64,000 nt of DNA from Pictodentalium vernedei. Its lineage: Eukaryota > Mollusca > Scaphopoda > Dentaliida > Dentaliidae. Below, piece after piece: positions 10,863 through 21,654 of this stretch. Each line of letters starts with the position of its first letter. Position 1 is the stretch's first letter. The DNA lies in the NCBI GenBank assembly GCA_031216915.1, contig CM062290.1, forward strand, positions 257,896,291 to 257,960,290. Reading direction: 5' to 3'. The notes below the pieces were generated by a model. That model ran no database searches and was not told where the DNA came from. It was given only the letters and a program-made list of their open reading frames with translations. The position numbers and the translations under genes are program-made.

Positions 10863-12228
10863 TGAAAGTGTCAATGACACTGTAGCTCAACTTGTCAAGA
10901 CAAAGACATGTACATGTGACACAGCAATGACAAACATCTAGGTAATGACCTGATAACAAAGGTACATATAAAGTATTGTAACGGTCTGTACATAAATACT
11001 GACCGTTGCCTGTAACAAATGTATAGGTAAACTAGAAAAAAAATCTTTTACTGCCAGAGTGGGTCTGACTGAACCCCAAAATATTTGTTCTCATAGCACA
11101 GTGATAACAAAGGCACCCCAAAACACACTCATTCCTGTCCCAAGGTGAAAACAAAGGTACCCAAGAAGTTTCGTGAAGATCAGTTCACAAATATGAGCTG
11201 TGTAGAAGTTGTGACAAAAAACTGATTGGACCTAATTTCGGTACATAATGGCCACTGGCAGCCATCTTGAATTTTGGACTGCACCCAGAAACACTCGTTC
11301 TCATCCCAAGGTGAAAACAAAGGTACCCAAGAAGTTTTGTGAAGATCGGTTCATAAATACAGCCTCTAGCCTGAGCCGTATTGACATGTGCACTTACAGT
11401 GTATAAGTAGCACTGAATAAATCAAAGTTCATCTAATTTGCATAATTTCTGCACGAGAAAAAAACCTGTATTATATGTGATGTATCCCATGGTACTAAAC
11501 ATTCACACCAAAAATTATTAAAATCAGCACTTTCATATGGAAGTTCTGTGCAAAAATCTGATTGCACCAAATTTTGTACAAAATGGCTGCCATCGGCCAT
11601 CTTGAATTTCGGACCGGACCCAAAAACACTCGTTCTCATCCCATGGTGATAACCAAGGTACCCAAGGAGTTTTGTAAAGATCGGTTCATAAATACGGCCT
11701 CTAGTCCGAGCCGTATTGACATTTGCACTTACAGTGCTGAAAGTAACACCAAAAAATATAAAAGTTAGTCTAATTTGCATAATTTATGCACGAGAAAAAA
11801 ACCCCGTATTATATGTGAAGTATCCCATGGTACTAAACATTCATACAAAAATTTATTCAAATCAGAACTTTCATACAGAAGTTCTGTACAAAAGACTGAT
11901 TGCATTAATTTTGGTACAAAATGGCTGCTGGTGGCCATCTTGAATTTCGGACCACACCCAAAAACACTCGGTGATAACAAAGGTACCAAAGAAGTTTCGT
12001 AAAGATCGGTTCATAAATACATCCTCTAGCCTGAGCCGTATAGAAGTTGTGTACAAAAAACTGATTAGACCTAATTTCGGTACAAAATGGCCACTGGCAG
12101 CCATCTTGAATTTTGGACTGCACCCAGAAACACTCGTTCTCGTCCCATGGTGATAACAAAGGTACCCAAGACGTTTCGTGAAGATCGGTTCATAAATACA
12201 GACTCTAGCCCGAACCGTATTGACAAAA
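10863..12228 (+). mobile_element. Pearl-like element inserted in R1 (TGAAAGTGTC type)
   Basis: Begins TGAAAGTGTCAATGACACTG then TAGCTCAACTTG, identical to the starts at 55,508 and 56,409. The core is tandem units of about 340 bp, each with 'acaaaatggc', 'ccatcttgaattt', 'cactcgttctc' and 'aagatcggttcataaatac'. The family's microsatellite and 3' hairpin are not seen, so the right end is missing; the boundary near 12,228 is set by where R1 resumes. Short open frames inside are repeat shadows on both strands. Confidence 0.7.
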
Positions 12229-13020
12229 TAACCTTTTGGGAACCAGTTTAAGTTACATTCATTATCTTTTCTATTAGGCGTGTTTGTTGAAATTCATGTT
12301 AGGCTGGTATCCATTCATGCCTAACCATTTGGTGGCTATTACTGTCATTAAAAATATTTATTTATTTATTGGTGTTTTAAGGTCACATATTTATGCACAA
12401 TGGCTAATCATGACCGTGACAGTTTTACGGGTGGAGGAAGCCGGAGTACCCGGAGAGAACCACCGAGCAACGACGAGCAGCTGCCAGCTCCCCAACATCG
12501 TAACTCCGTACTGCAGCACAGGCAGGGTTAGATCGGTTGAAGACATGCGCACCATCGACGTGCAGTACGCCTTAGTACACGGCGTCCATTAAAAATATAA
12601 GTACAAATTTGAGCAGATTTGCAAAACAGATGGGAGAAACTTCTATATAAAAAGTTAGAAGCATGTCAAGATGTCCGAAGATTTACTGAAATAAAGTTGA
12701 CCAATTTAGATATAACAGGATCTGCAGTCGAGACGGCCACGGGACTGAGTTAATGTTGTTGGAAATGATTGGGTTTTTTTTAAATAATCTCTTTTTTGGT
12801 TAACTAATTTTTTTTTGTCAACCGACTTTATTTTGCTTTGGATGTTTTCATTTTCACACTATGCGACAGGCGATTGATAATTGTACAACAAAATTTGGAA
12901 ATTCTTCGAAGTATAACTAATAACTTCATGGGAATGGAACTGGTACAAACAGTGCTGGGAATAAATAAAATAAAAATAAAATACAAGACTTTAAAGTTTA
13001 ATGGAGGTGTAATAAAATGG
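12229..13020 (+). repeat. Composite repeat R1, right part
   Basis: Resumes the repeat broken at 10,862. It matches 30,020-30,610: 'ggcgtgtttgttgaaatt', 'gatgtccgaagattta', 'gacggccacgggactga' and 'aaccgactttattttgcttt' occur in the same order in both. It carries the SINE at 12,358-12,586, which the other copy lacks. Confidence 0.65.
12346..12598 (-). mobile_element. SINE-A, 5'-truncated, with 12 bp target duplication
   Basis: SINE body at 12,358-12,586 in reverse orientation: T-rich tail complement, GGTGTTTTAAGGTCACA, then the CCGGAGTACCCGGAGAGAAC block. The tRNA-like head and conserved middle are absent. The duplication CATTAAAAATAT is exact at 12,346-12,357 and 12,587-12,598. Because the duplication directly flanks the shortened end, truncation happened at integration, as in LINE-driven target-primed reverse transcription. 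Confidence 0.85.
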
Positions 13021-13164
13021 GGAAGTATATTCTTAGACTTTCAAGAGCTTTTATGGGCTGAATTTCACTTTTTCGAGTTACCAGCTGTGGTATGACTACC
13101 ATCATTTATCATAGTACTAGAACTTCTCATGGCTACAGAATAGAGATGGGAGCTTCCAGCAATG

Positions 13165-13412
13165 ACACAGTGAAATTTATTTATTTATAGGTGTTTAAGG
13201 TCACACATTCCCGCACAATCGCTAATCATGACCGCAACATGGAGATAAAGTCGAGTTTAGTCAATCGGTTTATTTCCATGTTGCCCATTTTAGAGGACTC
13301 TCAGCCGAAGCATTGGTGACTGGGCCCTATTTACCAGTAAAACAGAGCTCGTTTTCTCCACTAAACAAGCACTGCTTCACTTCTTGGGGTTCCCACGAGC
13401 ACACAGTGAAAT
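13165..13412 (-). mobile_element. SINE-B copy with 12 bp target duplication
   Basis: Body 13,177-13,400; exact duplication ACACAGTGAAAT at 13,165-13,176 and 13,401-13,412. Read on the minus strand it ends in the same tail as SINE-A (TGTGACCTTAAACACC, then an A/T-rich repeat). Its body differs: 'ctgttttactggtaaata' and 'atgggcaacatggaaataaa' on the minus strand. No tRNA-type promoter boxes are evident, so it may be a SINE with another head or a uniformly truncated LINE tail. Confidence 0.75.
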
Positions 13413-13665
13413 ACAAGTCAGCCTGCCATGGTCATTAACAGGAAAAACTTGCCTGTTTGTCAGGTACCTGTTCACTTGTGTCTGATATAATGACTAGTAC
13501 CATTTTGTGGCTTTGAAGAGGCGTCTGTAATTTCAAAACATGTGCAACTCTAGTGGGCATTATCAATACTAATTCTTGATGTAACATTTATAGGAAAGCT
13601 CTCTGTAACAAAGTTTTCCAATAAATGATAATAAGACAAGATTATTGTCAGATCCACATATACAA

Positions 13666-14258
13666 CAAGAGCTATTGCTGAAGGCAATTTATACCCTCAC
13701 TGTGGTGCTGGACCAAAGTATAAATGAATTAAAAACAAAGTAAGAACCATAACTCTGTTGAAAAATATATGGGCAAATTTTTTGTAACATGCACGAGCAG
13801 CTTGTCACAAGGATCCCTCATACCAAATTTCATTGATATCCATCCATTCACTGCTGAGATATCATTGCAGACAGAAAAAAATCATGAAAAATTGACAAAG
13901 TACTATAACTATGGTGAAAAATATGCAGGCAACTTTTTTATATTATGTGCAGGAGCAGTTTGCCATAAGGATCCTTCATCTCACATATCATTGAAATCCA
14001 TCCACTCACTGCAGAAATATCACTGTGGACTGGAAAAAAATCATGAAAAATTGATAAAGTAAGGACTGTAACTCTGGGAATATTATGCAGGCAATTTTTT
14101 TATAACAAGTGCTTGTCACAAGGATCTCTCATACCTAAATTCATTGAAGTCCGTCAACTAACTGCTAAGATATCGCTCTGGACAGACTGATGCACAGGTG
14201 GCTGGATGGACGTATCTAATTCAGTATATCCCCCTTCTCTTTGAGAGTAGGGGTATAA
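13666..14258 (+). mobile_element. Pearl-like element, third type
   Basis: Begins CAAGAGCTATTGCTGAAGGC then AATTTATACCC, and ends GAGAGTAGGGGTATAA; TATACCC and GGGTATA form subterminal inverted repeats. Core: three units of about 155 bp with 'ggatccctcataccaaattt', 'atccatccattcactgc' and 'aatcatgaaaaattga'. The TTAA of the next MITE follows at once. Confidence 0.6.
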
Positions 14259-14500
14259 TTAACCCTTTGAACACTGGTGGATATCTTCCTTGCCAGTTAA
14301 ATGGCAGAAATTAGAAGAGTCCATGTCCATTATTTGGGGGTAGAGCAATTAATATTTTCAACCTGCAGCCTTCAGGCTGCACGTTGAAAATATTAATTGT
14401 TCTACCACTCATGTTCACTTAGTAGCCATCCAACTTAATGAAATTATGACGTATCGTTTTGCTGGACCAGAATAGCAGTTTTTTTTGTTGAAAGAGTTAA
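14259..14500. mobile_element. TTAA MITE (family iii)
   Basis: TTAA at both ends, left CCCTTTGAACACTGG and right inverse AAAGAG. The central palindrome (14,343-14,405) has arms AGAGCAATTAATATTTTCAA and TTGAAAATATTAATTGTTCT with CTGCAGCC/GGCTGCA at the tip. Other copies: 26,335-26,562 and, partial, 30,850-30,970. Confidence 0.7.
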
Positions 14501-14652
14501 TATCTATATTAATATGAACTTAACATGCTATATAGTATATAATTCACCCTTGGAATTTAAGAAATGACAGTGATAAGATGAATTTGACTAACCTCTACTT
14601 CACCTCTTAAGGTGACAGTTAGACCTCAAAAAAATATATCAAGGCTTGAATG

Positions 14653-14903
14653 AATAACTCCTTGCATGCCACTGGCAGATATTCCTGCCCAGGACAGCAA
14701 ATCACATGTCTCTAGAATTAAGAACAATTCTAGCATTTAAACTTAATGTTTCCCCTGTAAATTTAATGAACTTTTTGTCAAATGATTTCTTGAATTAAAT
14801 TTCTCAAATATTTGCATCAAATCTAGCCATGGCTGCTTAGCAGTAGCCACAACTCGATTCAATAAAAAATATTTTAAAAAATACTCAGCAAGTTAAGAGT
14901 TAA
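14653..14903. mobile_element. TTAA MITE (family iv)
   Basis: Right end AGTTAAGAGTTAA; left end TAACTCCTTGCATGCC is slightly worn. It contains GGCAGATATTCCTGCCC and a worn hairpin around CTAGCCATGGCTGCT. Same family as 46,229-46,474 and 54,774-54,960. Confidence 0.65.
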
Positions 14904-15091
14904 ATCAAAAGAGACCTGTCTTCTACAGGGTATAATGTCCAATAGAGTAATGCTGCCTCATAAAACTACACAGAAATATAGAATGTTTGTCAAAGTAATA
15001 GTAAACCACACAAATGGGTCCTAAACCCTGTGGCAGGTACCATGATTGGGGTGATAGGCACCAAACTGTTGGTACATGTCACTATGAATTG

Positions 15092-15473
15092 TATATAGGG
15101 TAGCACAGTGGCTCAGTAGTAGACTGTTGGGCTTATATGCCAGGGGTCTCGAATTCGATCCCCGCCTGGGATGACCCGCATTGTGTCCTTGGGCAAGGCA
15201 CTTTATCCCGGTTGCCTACATGGGGGCATGATGACGCTGTGTACTACGACGTACTGCACATCGATGGTGCACATGGTTTCAACCGCTTTAACTCCGCTTC
15301 AGCGCAGCTTGAACACAGTTAGAATGTTGAGGAGCTGGCAGTTGCTCGTCAATGCTCGGTGGTTCTCTCCGGGTACTCCGGCCTCCTCCACTCGTAAAAC
15401 TGTCATGATTAGCCATTGTGCATAAGTATGTGACCTTAAACACCAATAAATAAATAAATTTTATATAGGGTAG
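15092..15473 (+). mobile_element. SINE-A, full length, 12 bp target duplication
   Basis: Body 15,104-15,461. The tRNA-derived head has an A-box-like GTGGCTCAGTAG and a B-box-like TCGAATTCGATCC. The conserved middle is TTGTGTCCTTGGGCAAGGCA. The 3' part runs to TGTGACCTTAAACACC and (AATA)n. The duplication TATATAGGGTAG is exact at 15,092-15,103 and 15,462-15,473. Reading frames across it (for example 15,137-15,425) are chance. Confidence 0.9.
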
Positions 15474-15867
15474 AAGAATCAACATGAGGTACCCTCACAA
15501 TTTTGGGAAATAATTTTTGGGACTTCCTACAACCATTCTGCATTGATTTTGATTTAAAGATTTTAGGGAAGTTTCTAGATAACAGGACCTGAGGTGTTCA
15601 CCTGAATGTTGAGATTCCAATCTCATGGCATGCCCAATAATAAACCTAAACTAATCAAAAGAAAGAATTCCAAATTAACAATCAATAGAAAAAAGAAACA
15701 TACTCTAGAGGCAGCAAAGATTTGACTAAAAACACTGCTAAAGTGATTTGACTATTGTGTACAGGAGCTCTTCTTGACTGTATATCAAAGTACCTGTTCT
15801 GAGAATACCCAGGTTGTCAAGCTGGCAAAAGACTTTGTTTTGTTTTTTTGTTGTTGTTTTTTTCAAT
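15474..15867. other. Stretch with no recognised feature
   Basis: AT-rich, no identifiable element. Confidence 0.5.
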
Positions 15868-16197
15868 TGAGGTTTAATGACACTTTTGACAGCCAGAGTC
15901 TCATGTAAGACAGTTTTGGGTACAGGAGGCTGGATTACCCAGAGGGAACCACTTACCAGTGGTGAGCAACTATCAGGCTCCACAAAATGCTAACTTCACA
16001 CAACCTGGGTTAGCATTGGCTGAAGATAAGTGCATCATCAACATGCAATACACCTTAGGATACAGTGTCACCATACCCCATTGATAATCAGGATTACGTG
16101 CCTTGCCAAAGGACAAAATGCAGTTACCATAGGTGGGCATCGAACTGTGGGCCTTTTGGTTTGAAGTCCAATGCTGTAACCAGTAAGGAACTGCACT
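15868..16197 (-). mobile_element. SINE-A2 subfamily copy
   Basis: Reverse copy with 'tttaatgacacttttgacag', 'gttagcattggctgaaga' and a worn complement of the CCTTGGGCAAG middle, then a tRNA-like head near 16,150-16,190. It differs from SINE-A in its 3' tail (GGTTTAATGACAC rather than GGTGTTTAAGGTCAC). Confidence 0.75.
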
Positions 16198-16434
16198 CTG
16201 ATGGGTTAACAGCTACCAATGGGTAGAAATAAAGAAAACTCGATGATACAGGTTTACCCATTGTTAACTGACTTAATACTTTGGGGCAGTCACCCTATGA
16301 AACCTTTTCCAGGTGGACATTGGGTCACTCTCCTACAAATTTCAAAATGATAGGCTTGCTCAATATCAAGTAAATGGTCTGATTTTTCACTTCCTGTTCA
16401 TGTTGATGTATATAATAGTCTAGTTCGGAAAATA

Positions 16435-16819
16435 CAGTGAAACCATGTAAATTGAATAGCCATTTAGCCATTGAAAATTAATCAGTTAACAGGAGTATCC
16501 AATTAATAGATTTCATGACTTTCCAGTAATCTAGAAATAACCTGAGCATTTATTCTATTATATCTTGTTTGACAGAGCTCGAGGAGCTCTTTCAAACAAG
16601 ATATAGTAGATTAAACGTCTCCTGTATTAGATGTATTGAGTCCAAATAGGTCTATAAACAAGGGGAATTCGATGATTGTCATATGACAAGTTGATTTTCC
16701 TGTACATGTATACAATTTACTAGTTAAATTTGTACTGAAGGTATGGTAAATGGTTTTGTGTTTGGAAGTTATATTCAATTAACAGAATTAAGAAAAATCC
16801 AACTGAGTGGACTCTACTG
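16435..16819 (+). mobile_element. TA-flanked element family P
   Basis: Left end TACAGTGAAACC; right end GGACTCTACTG. The internal words 'attcaattaacag' and the hairpin at 16,560-16,605 (TCTTGTTTGACAGAGCTC / GAGCTCTTTCAAACAAGA) match the copy at 1,199. About 385 bp, slightly shorter than the reference copy. Confidence 0.7.
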
Positions 16820-17464
16820 CACCTCATGAACTAACTGTCATCTATCATCACTATTTTGCATCTGCAACTGTATTTGCCATAGATTTAATAAAAACCACCC
16901 ACAATATTCTACTTCAGTCCAACTGAATGTCAAAGGGGCAGTGTTGGATACCAACATGACTAACATAAATTATTATGATAAAACATGTTTTAAGAACACT
17001 GAGTTGCAACATCAGAAAGAAATAGGATGGTTTGAGGCAATTTTCTCCTTTTCAAATGAACAGATTTTACATTGAACAATTTTCCCATGTATATAATATT
17101 TCCTTTTCCTGGAGAGAGATGATAGCAAAAAAACCCCCATCAAAACATGAATAAAAACCACATGACATTCTAATTTGAGGTCCTTATAAATTTACAGTTA
17201 ATTTGGGAACCAAGTTAAAATAAATGTACTGATTTTAATTACTTATTTTTCATTTTATTCAGCCAGTTGCAGGATAAGAAACAGTAGTTGTTACACAAGA
17301 AGCATAGGTTTTGAGGAATGGTAATAAAGGGGAGAATGGACAGATCTGGAGGAGGGGGGGGGGGAGTGTTGAGAAAGGGGGGTTACTGGAGGGAAATTCA
17401 CCTGGCATCCCCCCTCCCCCATTTTATGTAACTCAAACTTTTTTCATAAGCACTGTAATCAAGG
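16820..17464. other. Stretch with no recognised feature
   Basis: Holds a poly-G/GA run at 17,351-17,365. Nothing else is recognisable. Confidence 0.45.
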
Positions 17465-17730
17465 GAAATGGTCAGGCCTGAAAATAAGCAGTCAGACATT
17501 TGAAGAATGAGGTCCCCAGATGGAGAAGTTCATGATGCTATCCCATGCGGTGGGGCAATTTATCCTCTGGGTACCTCTTTCTGTTTAGTTTTGAGACTCT
17601 TATTTAGATTGAGGTTCACAGAGGGTAAATTTGGTGACGCCACCGTGTGCAGGGTAGCATCACTAAATTCACCCTCTGGGGACCTCATTTTGCAGATGAC
17701 AATCCACTTATTTTCTGGCTTGGAAATAGT
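17465..17730. mobile_element. hAT-like MITE, copy 1, long inverted ends
   Basis: Body 17,473-17,722 (250 bp). One end is CAGGCCTGAAAATAAGC, the other the inverse of CAAGCCAGAAAATAAG; the inverted arms extend about 75 bp and carry ATGAGGTCCCCAGA. Flanks GAAATGGT (17,465-17,472) and GAAATAGT (17,723-17,730) are an 8 bp duplication with one difference. The second copy, in reverse, is at 47,871-48,123. A 155-codon minus-strand frame starting inside it is not a gene. Confidence 0.75.
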
Positions 17731-18597
17731 ATCTGTGACAATATATGAGCATCTAAGCCTCTGGTAGTCGAGGTCCATATTTAATAATGCATAATACCAT
17801 ACCTTATGGATATAGTGAAAGCTCTTGTGAAGAAAACACCGGAGGGCCACACTGGCTTTCCATTGTTCAAAATTTTTCCCTGGGGTGCCCCCCGGGGTGC
17901 CCCCCCCAAGACTATACCAAGAAGGGTGTCCACCTCTCACCACTAAGAGTGCCAGGTGATGCTTCGGATTGTGGCCCATGATTGAAATCTGGTGCCCTTC
18001 CCTACCCACCCTCAACTCAGAATCCAAGATCTGCTGCTTGGGGAGAAAGCATGAAAATACTTGAGTGAAATTATAGGAATACAGGAGAAAGATTATAAGA
18101 ATGTTGGATAAAAGATTTAAGTTCAGCCAGTGCTTTTCTAATTTTATAACTTCATGAAGTACACTTTGACAGTTGTTGCGTGCATTTCTTTCCTATGTAC
18201 ATGGTGAATGTAAAAATAATTAATAGAAGGATTTAATTCTCCACTTAAAGATTATCCAGCTTAACAACATTGAGGTGAAATGTGTGTTCCCACAGCTGTA
18301 AACAGAAAAATTACTTGTGTTATGTCTAAGAAAATAATTTGTTGGACAGCAAACTCCTCAATTTACACTTTACCTAGCATATCAGATAAATCTACAAGTG
18401 CTTCTCACAAAATCTGTTTACAAAATTTTATTGTTAATTTTTTTTTATCCTTTTAATATGTGACCAGGGTCAGATAAAAAGTCAGAGATGAAATGTTGGA
18501 GATACGTTTCTGCTTTATTCATAGTGCATCATAAATTTTCTCCCAATATTTGATGGTGAAAAAATTTACACTGACAGTCGATGTAACATCACTAACA
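17731..18597. other. Stretch with no recognised feature
   Basis: Includes a G/C-rich local palindrome (GGGGTGCCCCCCGGGGTGCC, 17,882-17,901). Otherwise AT-rich and featureless. Confidence 0.45.
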
Positions 18598-18760
18598 TTA
18601 ATCCTTTGCTTAATGAATCGGCTGCATCCATCCACGTAATTTAGAAAGTAATCAGTTGGAAAACATTTATATTTGAAAAAATTCAACACAACCATATCAT
18701 GTGACCCCTCATTCGAATAAACTGCAAGAGCTGATATGGTTTTGTTGAAATTTTTGGTTT
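18598..18760. mobile_element. Worn TTAA MITE (family i)
   Basis: Starts TTAATCCTTTGCTTAATGAA, then 'tcggctgcatccatcc', and contains CCATATCATGTGACCCCTCA and GATATGGTTTTGTTGAAATT, the family i hairpin arms. The hairpin tip and right end are eroded. Confidence 0.6.
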
Positions 18761-18970
18761 GTCCACTTTTTGAGGAAATCTGCACGTGGACGACCAATGA
18801 TGTAGTTTGATGAGCCTTTACAGATGTTCTTTCCTGCTGCAGTTACATATATTCCAATCAAAAAGTATTTATTTCCCCTTGAAAATATCAAGATCTTAAC
18901 AAAATTCATGGCAGTGTATCTGATGTAATCATAATACTGCAGCTATGGTAAGTCTTCATTTCTGATTGAA

Positions 18971-19646
18971 CAGTGGAGCCCACTTAACTGTATATCTCTT
19001 AACTGGTAAAGTGCTGGAAGCCCATATTTGGGCTTTGTTTAGAAGTGCAGGTAGCGCAACACAAAGGCTTCATATCCTGTGGATGTACTTCATATTATCT
19101 TGGGAGTGAAATTATTTTGTCTGTATGGATTTGCCTTATTACAATTCATGGGAGAGTGCCTATTGGCACTCTCCCATAAATTGTAACAGGGCAAAGACAC
19201 ACGAAAAAATTTTGATGACCGAAAATAATTTAGCACTCTATCAGTTAACTGAATAACCCTGGTAACTGAATATAATTTCCCAACACAAAACCATTTACCA
19301 TACCTCCAGTACAAATTTGACCTGTTAATTGAATATAGGTTATAGAGTAAACTTCTGTTAATTGAATTAAAAAATCTTGTAACCTGTTGCGAAATTACCC
19401 TGACTCTCCCCAGTTTTCCTTTGTTTATAGACCTATTTGGCCTCAGTACATCCAATACAGGCATTTAATCTATTTTATCTTGTCTGACAGACCTCATGGA
19501 GCTTTGTCAAACAAGATATAATAGAGTAAATGCTAAGTTTATCTATAGAATACAGGAAAGTGACACAATCCCTGTTAATTGAATATGCCTGTTAATTGAA
19601 TAATTTTCATTGGCAAAATGGCTATTCAATTAACAGAATTCCACTG
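18971..19646 (-). mobile_element. TA-flanked element family P interrupted by a TTAA MITE
   Basis: Reverse copy: CAGTGGAGCCCACTTAACTG at the left, AATTCCACTG then TA at the right. The hairpin lies at 19,475-19,519. Without the nested MITE (18,999-19,248) it is about 426 bp, close to the reference copy at 1,199-1,627. The boundary comparison with that copy gives a clean empty site for the MITE. Confidence 0.75.
18999..19248. mobile_element. TTAA MITE (family v)
   Basis: TTAA at both ends; TTAACTGGTAAAGTGCT at the left faces AGCACTCTATCAGTTAA at the right. The central hairpin (about 19,139-19,186) has arms TTACAATTCATGGGAGAGTG and CACTCTCCCATAAATTGTAA. Other copies: 26,559-26,873, about 38,220-38,460 and a left end at 50,606. 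Confidence 0.8.
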
Positions 19647-19727
19647 TAATATCATCAAAATGGCAATCAAATCAACTCTTGATTGAGCAACATTTCTATC
19701 TTTGAGTCACAGAAAATAAATTTTTCA

Positions 19728-19832
19728 TATTCGATTGTCCAGAATATATCAGTTGGTTGTTAATAAGGAAAAGCAAATTGCAGGTTTGCTTTTCCAACCA
19801 ACTGAAATATTCTAGACGAGTGAATCTAAACA
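19728..19832. repeat. Palindromic element of unknown family
   Basis: Arms of about 40 bp: CCAGAATATATCAGTTGGTT with GGAAAAGCAAA on one side, and TTTGCTTTTCCAACCAACTG with AATATTCTAGA on the other. The mirror image is imperfect by a 7 bp block in the left arm. Confidence 0.6.
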
Positions 19833-20244
19833 TAGGTGATGACCTACTTGAGAGCTATACTGGTTACAGGCCATAACAGCATCAAATTTCTTACAGGATA
19901 AGAGTGGCAGTCAAAGAGCTTGTTCCTCTCTGTAATCTCATTGGCTTATGTCACAGATACATAAATTCTAGTCTACAAGACTTTATGACTTATTTATAAT
20001 TATGGAAAGAAATATCAAGAAACACAAATTTTCAGTTCATACACCACTGAACAGTGGCATAGCTAGGTCAAAATATCCCCCACACACCTCACTTTATCTT
20101 GTGCTGGGTTTAGGGTGATTATCCTCCACAGATAAAGGTCTTCCCTAGTAATAAAACAAGGTGCAATGCAAACGGTATTCCCTGCAAAGGGTTTGTTTCT
20201 AAGCTGAAAAAAGCAGAAAAAGGCCCATACCTCTTGAAAAAAAA
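19833..20244. other. Stretch with little recognisable
   Basis: A possible end of the hAT-like MITE seen at 8.1 kb (CAGTGGCATAGCTAGG) is at about 20,052. Nothing else is identified. Confidence 0.4.
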
Positions 20245-20530
20245 CAAGAGGCCCAAAGGGGCCTTAATGGCTCACCTGACAAACTGATCAAAGAAGTATT
20301 GGGGGTCACATTCATCTAGTCATGGTTCATCAACACTACAGAGGAATGGAGTCATGATTTTATGGAAAAACACTTAAGGAATGGATTTCAACAAACCTGA
20401 ACCTAACCTACTCCCCTCCCCACCCCACCCCTGTAGAGAGCTCAGATATTAAGCCAGGGACTCAAATTTAACAAACTTGAATCTGTTCCCCCTAGAGATG
20501 TAATAAGCCAAATATAAAAAAAAAAAACCA

Positions 20531-20974
20531 ATGAATTAATAAATTGTGGTGAGTATACAAACCAGTTTCAAGGATTTCAAATATGAATGGAATGTATGGT
20601 TGACATTTGTCAGGTAAAGTATCCCCACCAACCACAATTGTGGCTCTGCCTCTGCCACTAAAGTTTGCCAGTGATTTTAGGTTTCTCCAAATTTGTAATC
20701 ATTAGTCAGGAGGAGAATCCATCCAGTAGTGTTGAATTGTAATCCACCCTCCATTTACTGTCAAAGATATAAGAAACCAATGTCATTTCAGTTTGCTTGT
20801 TAGTTGATTCAGCTACTGTGTTTTCTAAGAGAGACATCTAAAAGACAGCTGTAGATAAGGACTTGTTTCCTATTATATAATAACAGGAGACATTCCAAGA
20901 TGACAGGCACTTAACAATAATGGATGAATGACATTTGGAAGTAACTAATTCCATCCACTCAAATACAAATATCT
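20531..20974. other. Stretch with no recognised feature, inside the pearl-like element
   Basis: Unique-looking; not part of the pearl consensus and no nameable element seen. Confidence 0.4.
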
Positions 20975-21225
20975 TTAACCCTTTACTTAACATGAAAAGC
21001 AGACGACACTTGCAAAAAAAATTCTTGAATAACTAATTTATTTCATTTTTTGTCTCAAAAACATAGGTTATGATCCCTCATGGGAACAAGCTCGATGAGC
21101 TTGTTCCAATGAGGGGTCATAACCTATGTTTTTGAGACAAAAAATTAAAAAATAATGAAAATTGATTGGCAATTTTTTAGATTAGTGCTGGCCAGTTTTT
21201 GCAATTACATTGGGTAAAGAGTTAA
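20975..21225. mobile_element. TTAA MITE (family ii), well preserved
   Basis: TTAA both ends, CCCTTTACTTAAC left and inverse GGGTAAAGAG right. The palindrome at about 21,040-21,147 has arms of roughly 50 bp: TTTTTTGTCTCAAAAACATA, GGTTATGA and CCCTCATGGGAACAAGCTC, facing their inverse with one or two differences. No coding capacity. Confidence 0.8.
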
Positions 21226-21318
21226 CCCATGTCAATCTGAATAAACTCCTTACCCAACACAGTTGTTATAAAAAATGACCAATATTAATTAATGCCAAAA
21301 TGATTTTAATTGATTCAT

Positions 21319-21379
21319 GAGTGCAACAAGGTGCCATCTGCAATGCTACTAGTATTGCAGATGGCACCTTGTTGCACTC
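21319..21379. repeat. Perfect 26 bp hairpin
   Basis: Arms at 21,319-21,344 and 21,354-21,379 are exact inverses (GAGTGCAACAAGGTGCCATC plus CTGCAAT without overlap) around a 9 bp loop. A worn relative is at 32,974-33,035 ('gccttgttgcactcaaggcat'), so it is probably the centre of a small foldback element rather than a lone hairpin. Confidence 0.7.
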
Positions 21380-21419
21380 AAGGGATGATATATTTGCTAT
21401 CTACTGGAGATACAATGAC

Positions 21420-21500
21420 TAGATTCTCCAGATTCAGATTCTTTATTCACAGTATACATATAGAACAGAACAGAATAGAATAGAATACTTTACTGCACTA
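21420..21500. repeat. Possible LINE 3'-tail remnant
   Basis: AGATTCTTTATTCACAGTAT and GAACAGAACAGAATAGAATA with ACTTTA resemble the A-rich 3' ends of some invertebrate LINEs. No coding part is attached; weak call. Confidence 0.25.
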
Positions 21501-21654
21501 CCAATATGTATGATCTGGTATGGCACAGATGCTGTTTAAACATGTGAAAATACAAAATACTACTCATCTAACATGTAACTTTTGAATAATACAAATATTT
21601 TCATATAGATCAAACCTCCCAACCCCAACCCCCATTTCCCTACAAGTAACTATA

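Noticed and set aside
17560-18027. Minus-strand open frame of 155 codons, the third longest outside the DIRS-like element
   Set aside because: It starts in unique sequence and ends inside a hAT-like MITE, has low-complexity GGGTPGGTPG text from a local palindrome, and matches no protein I know.
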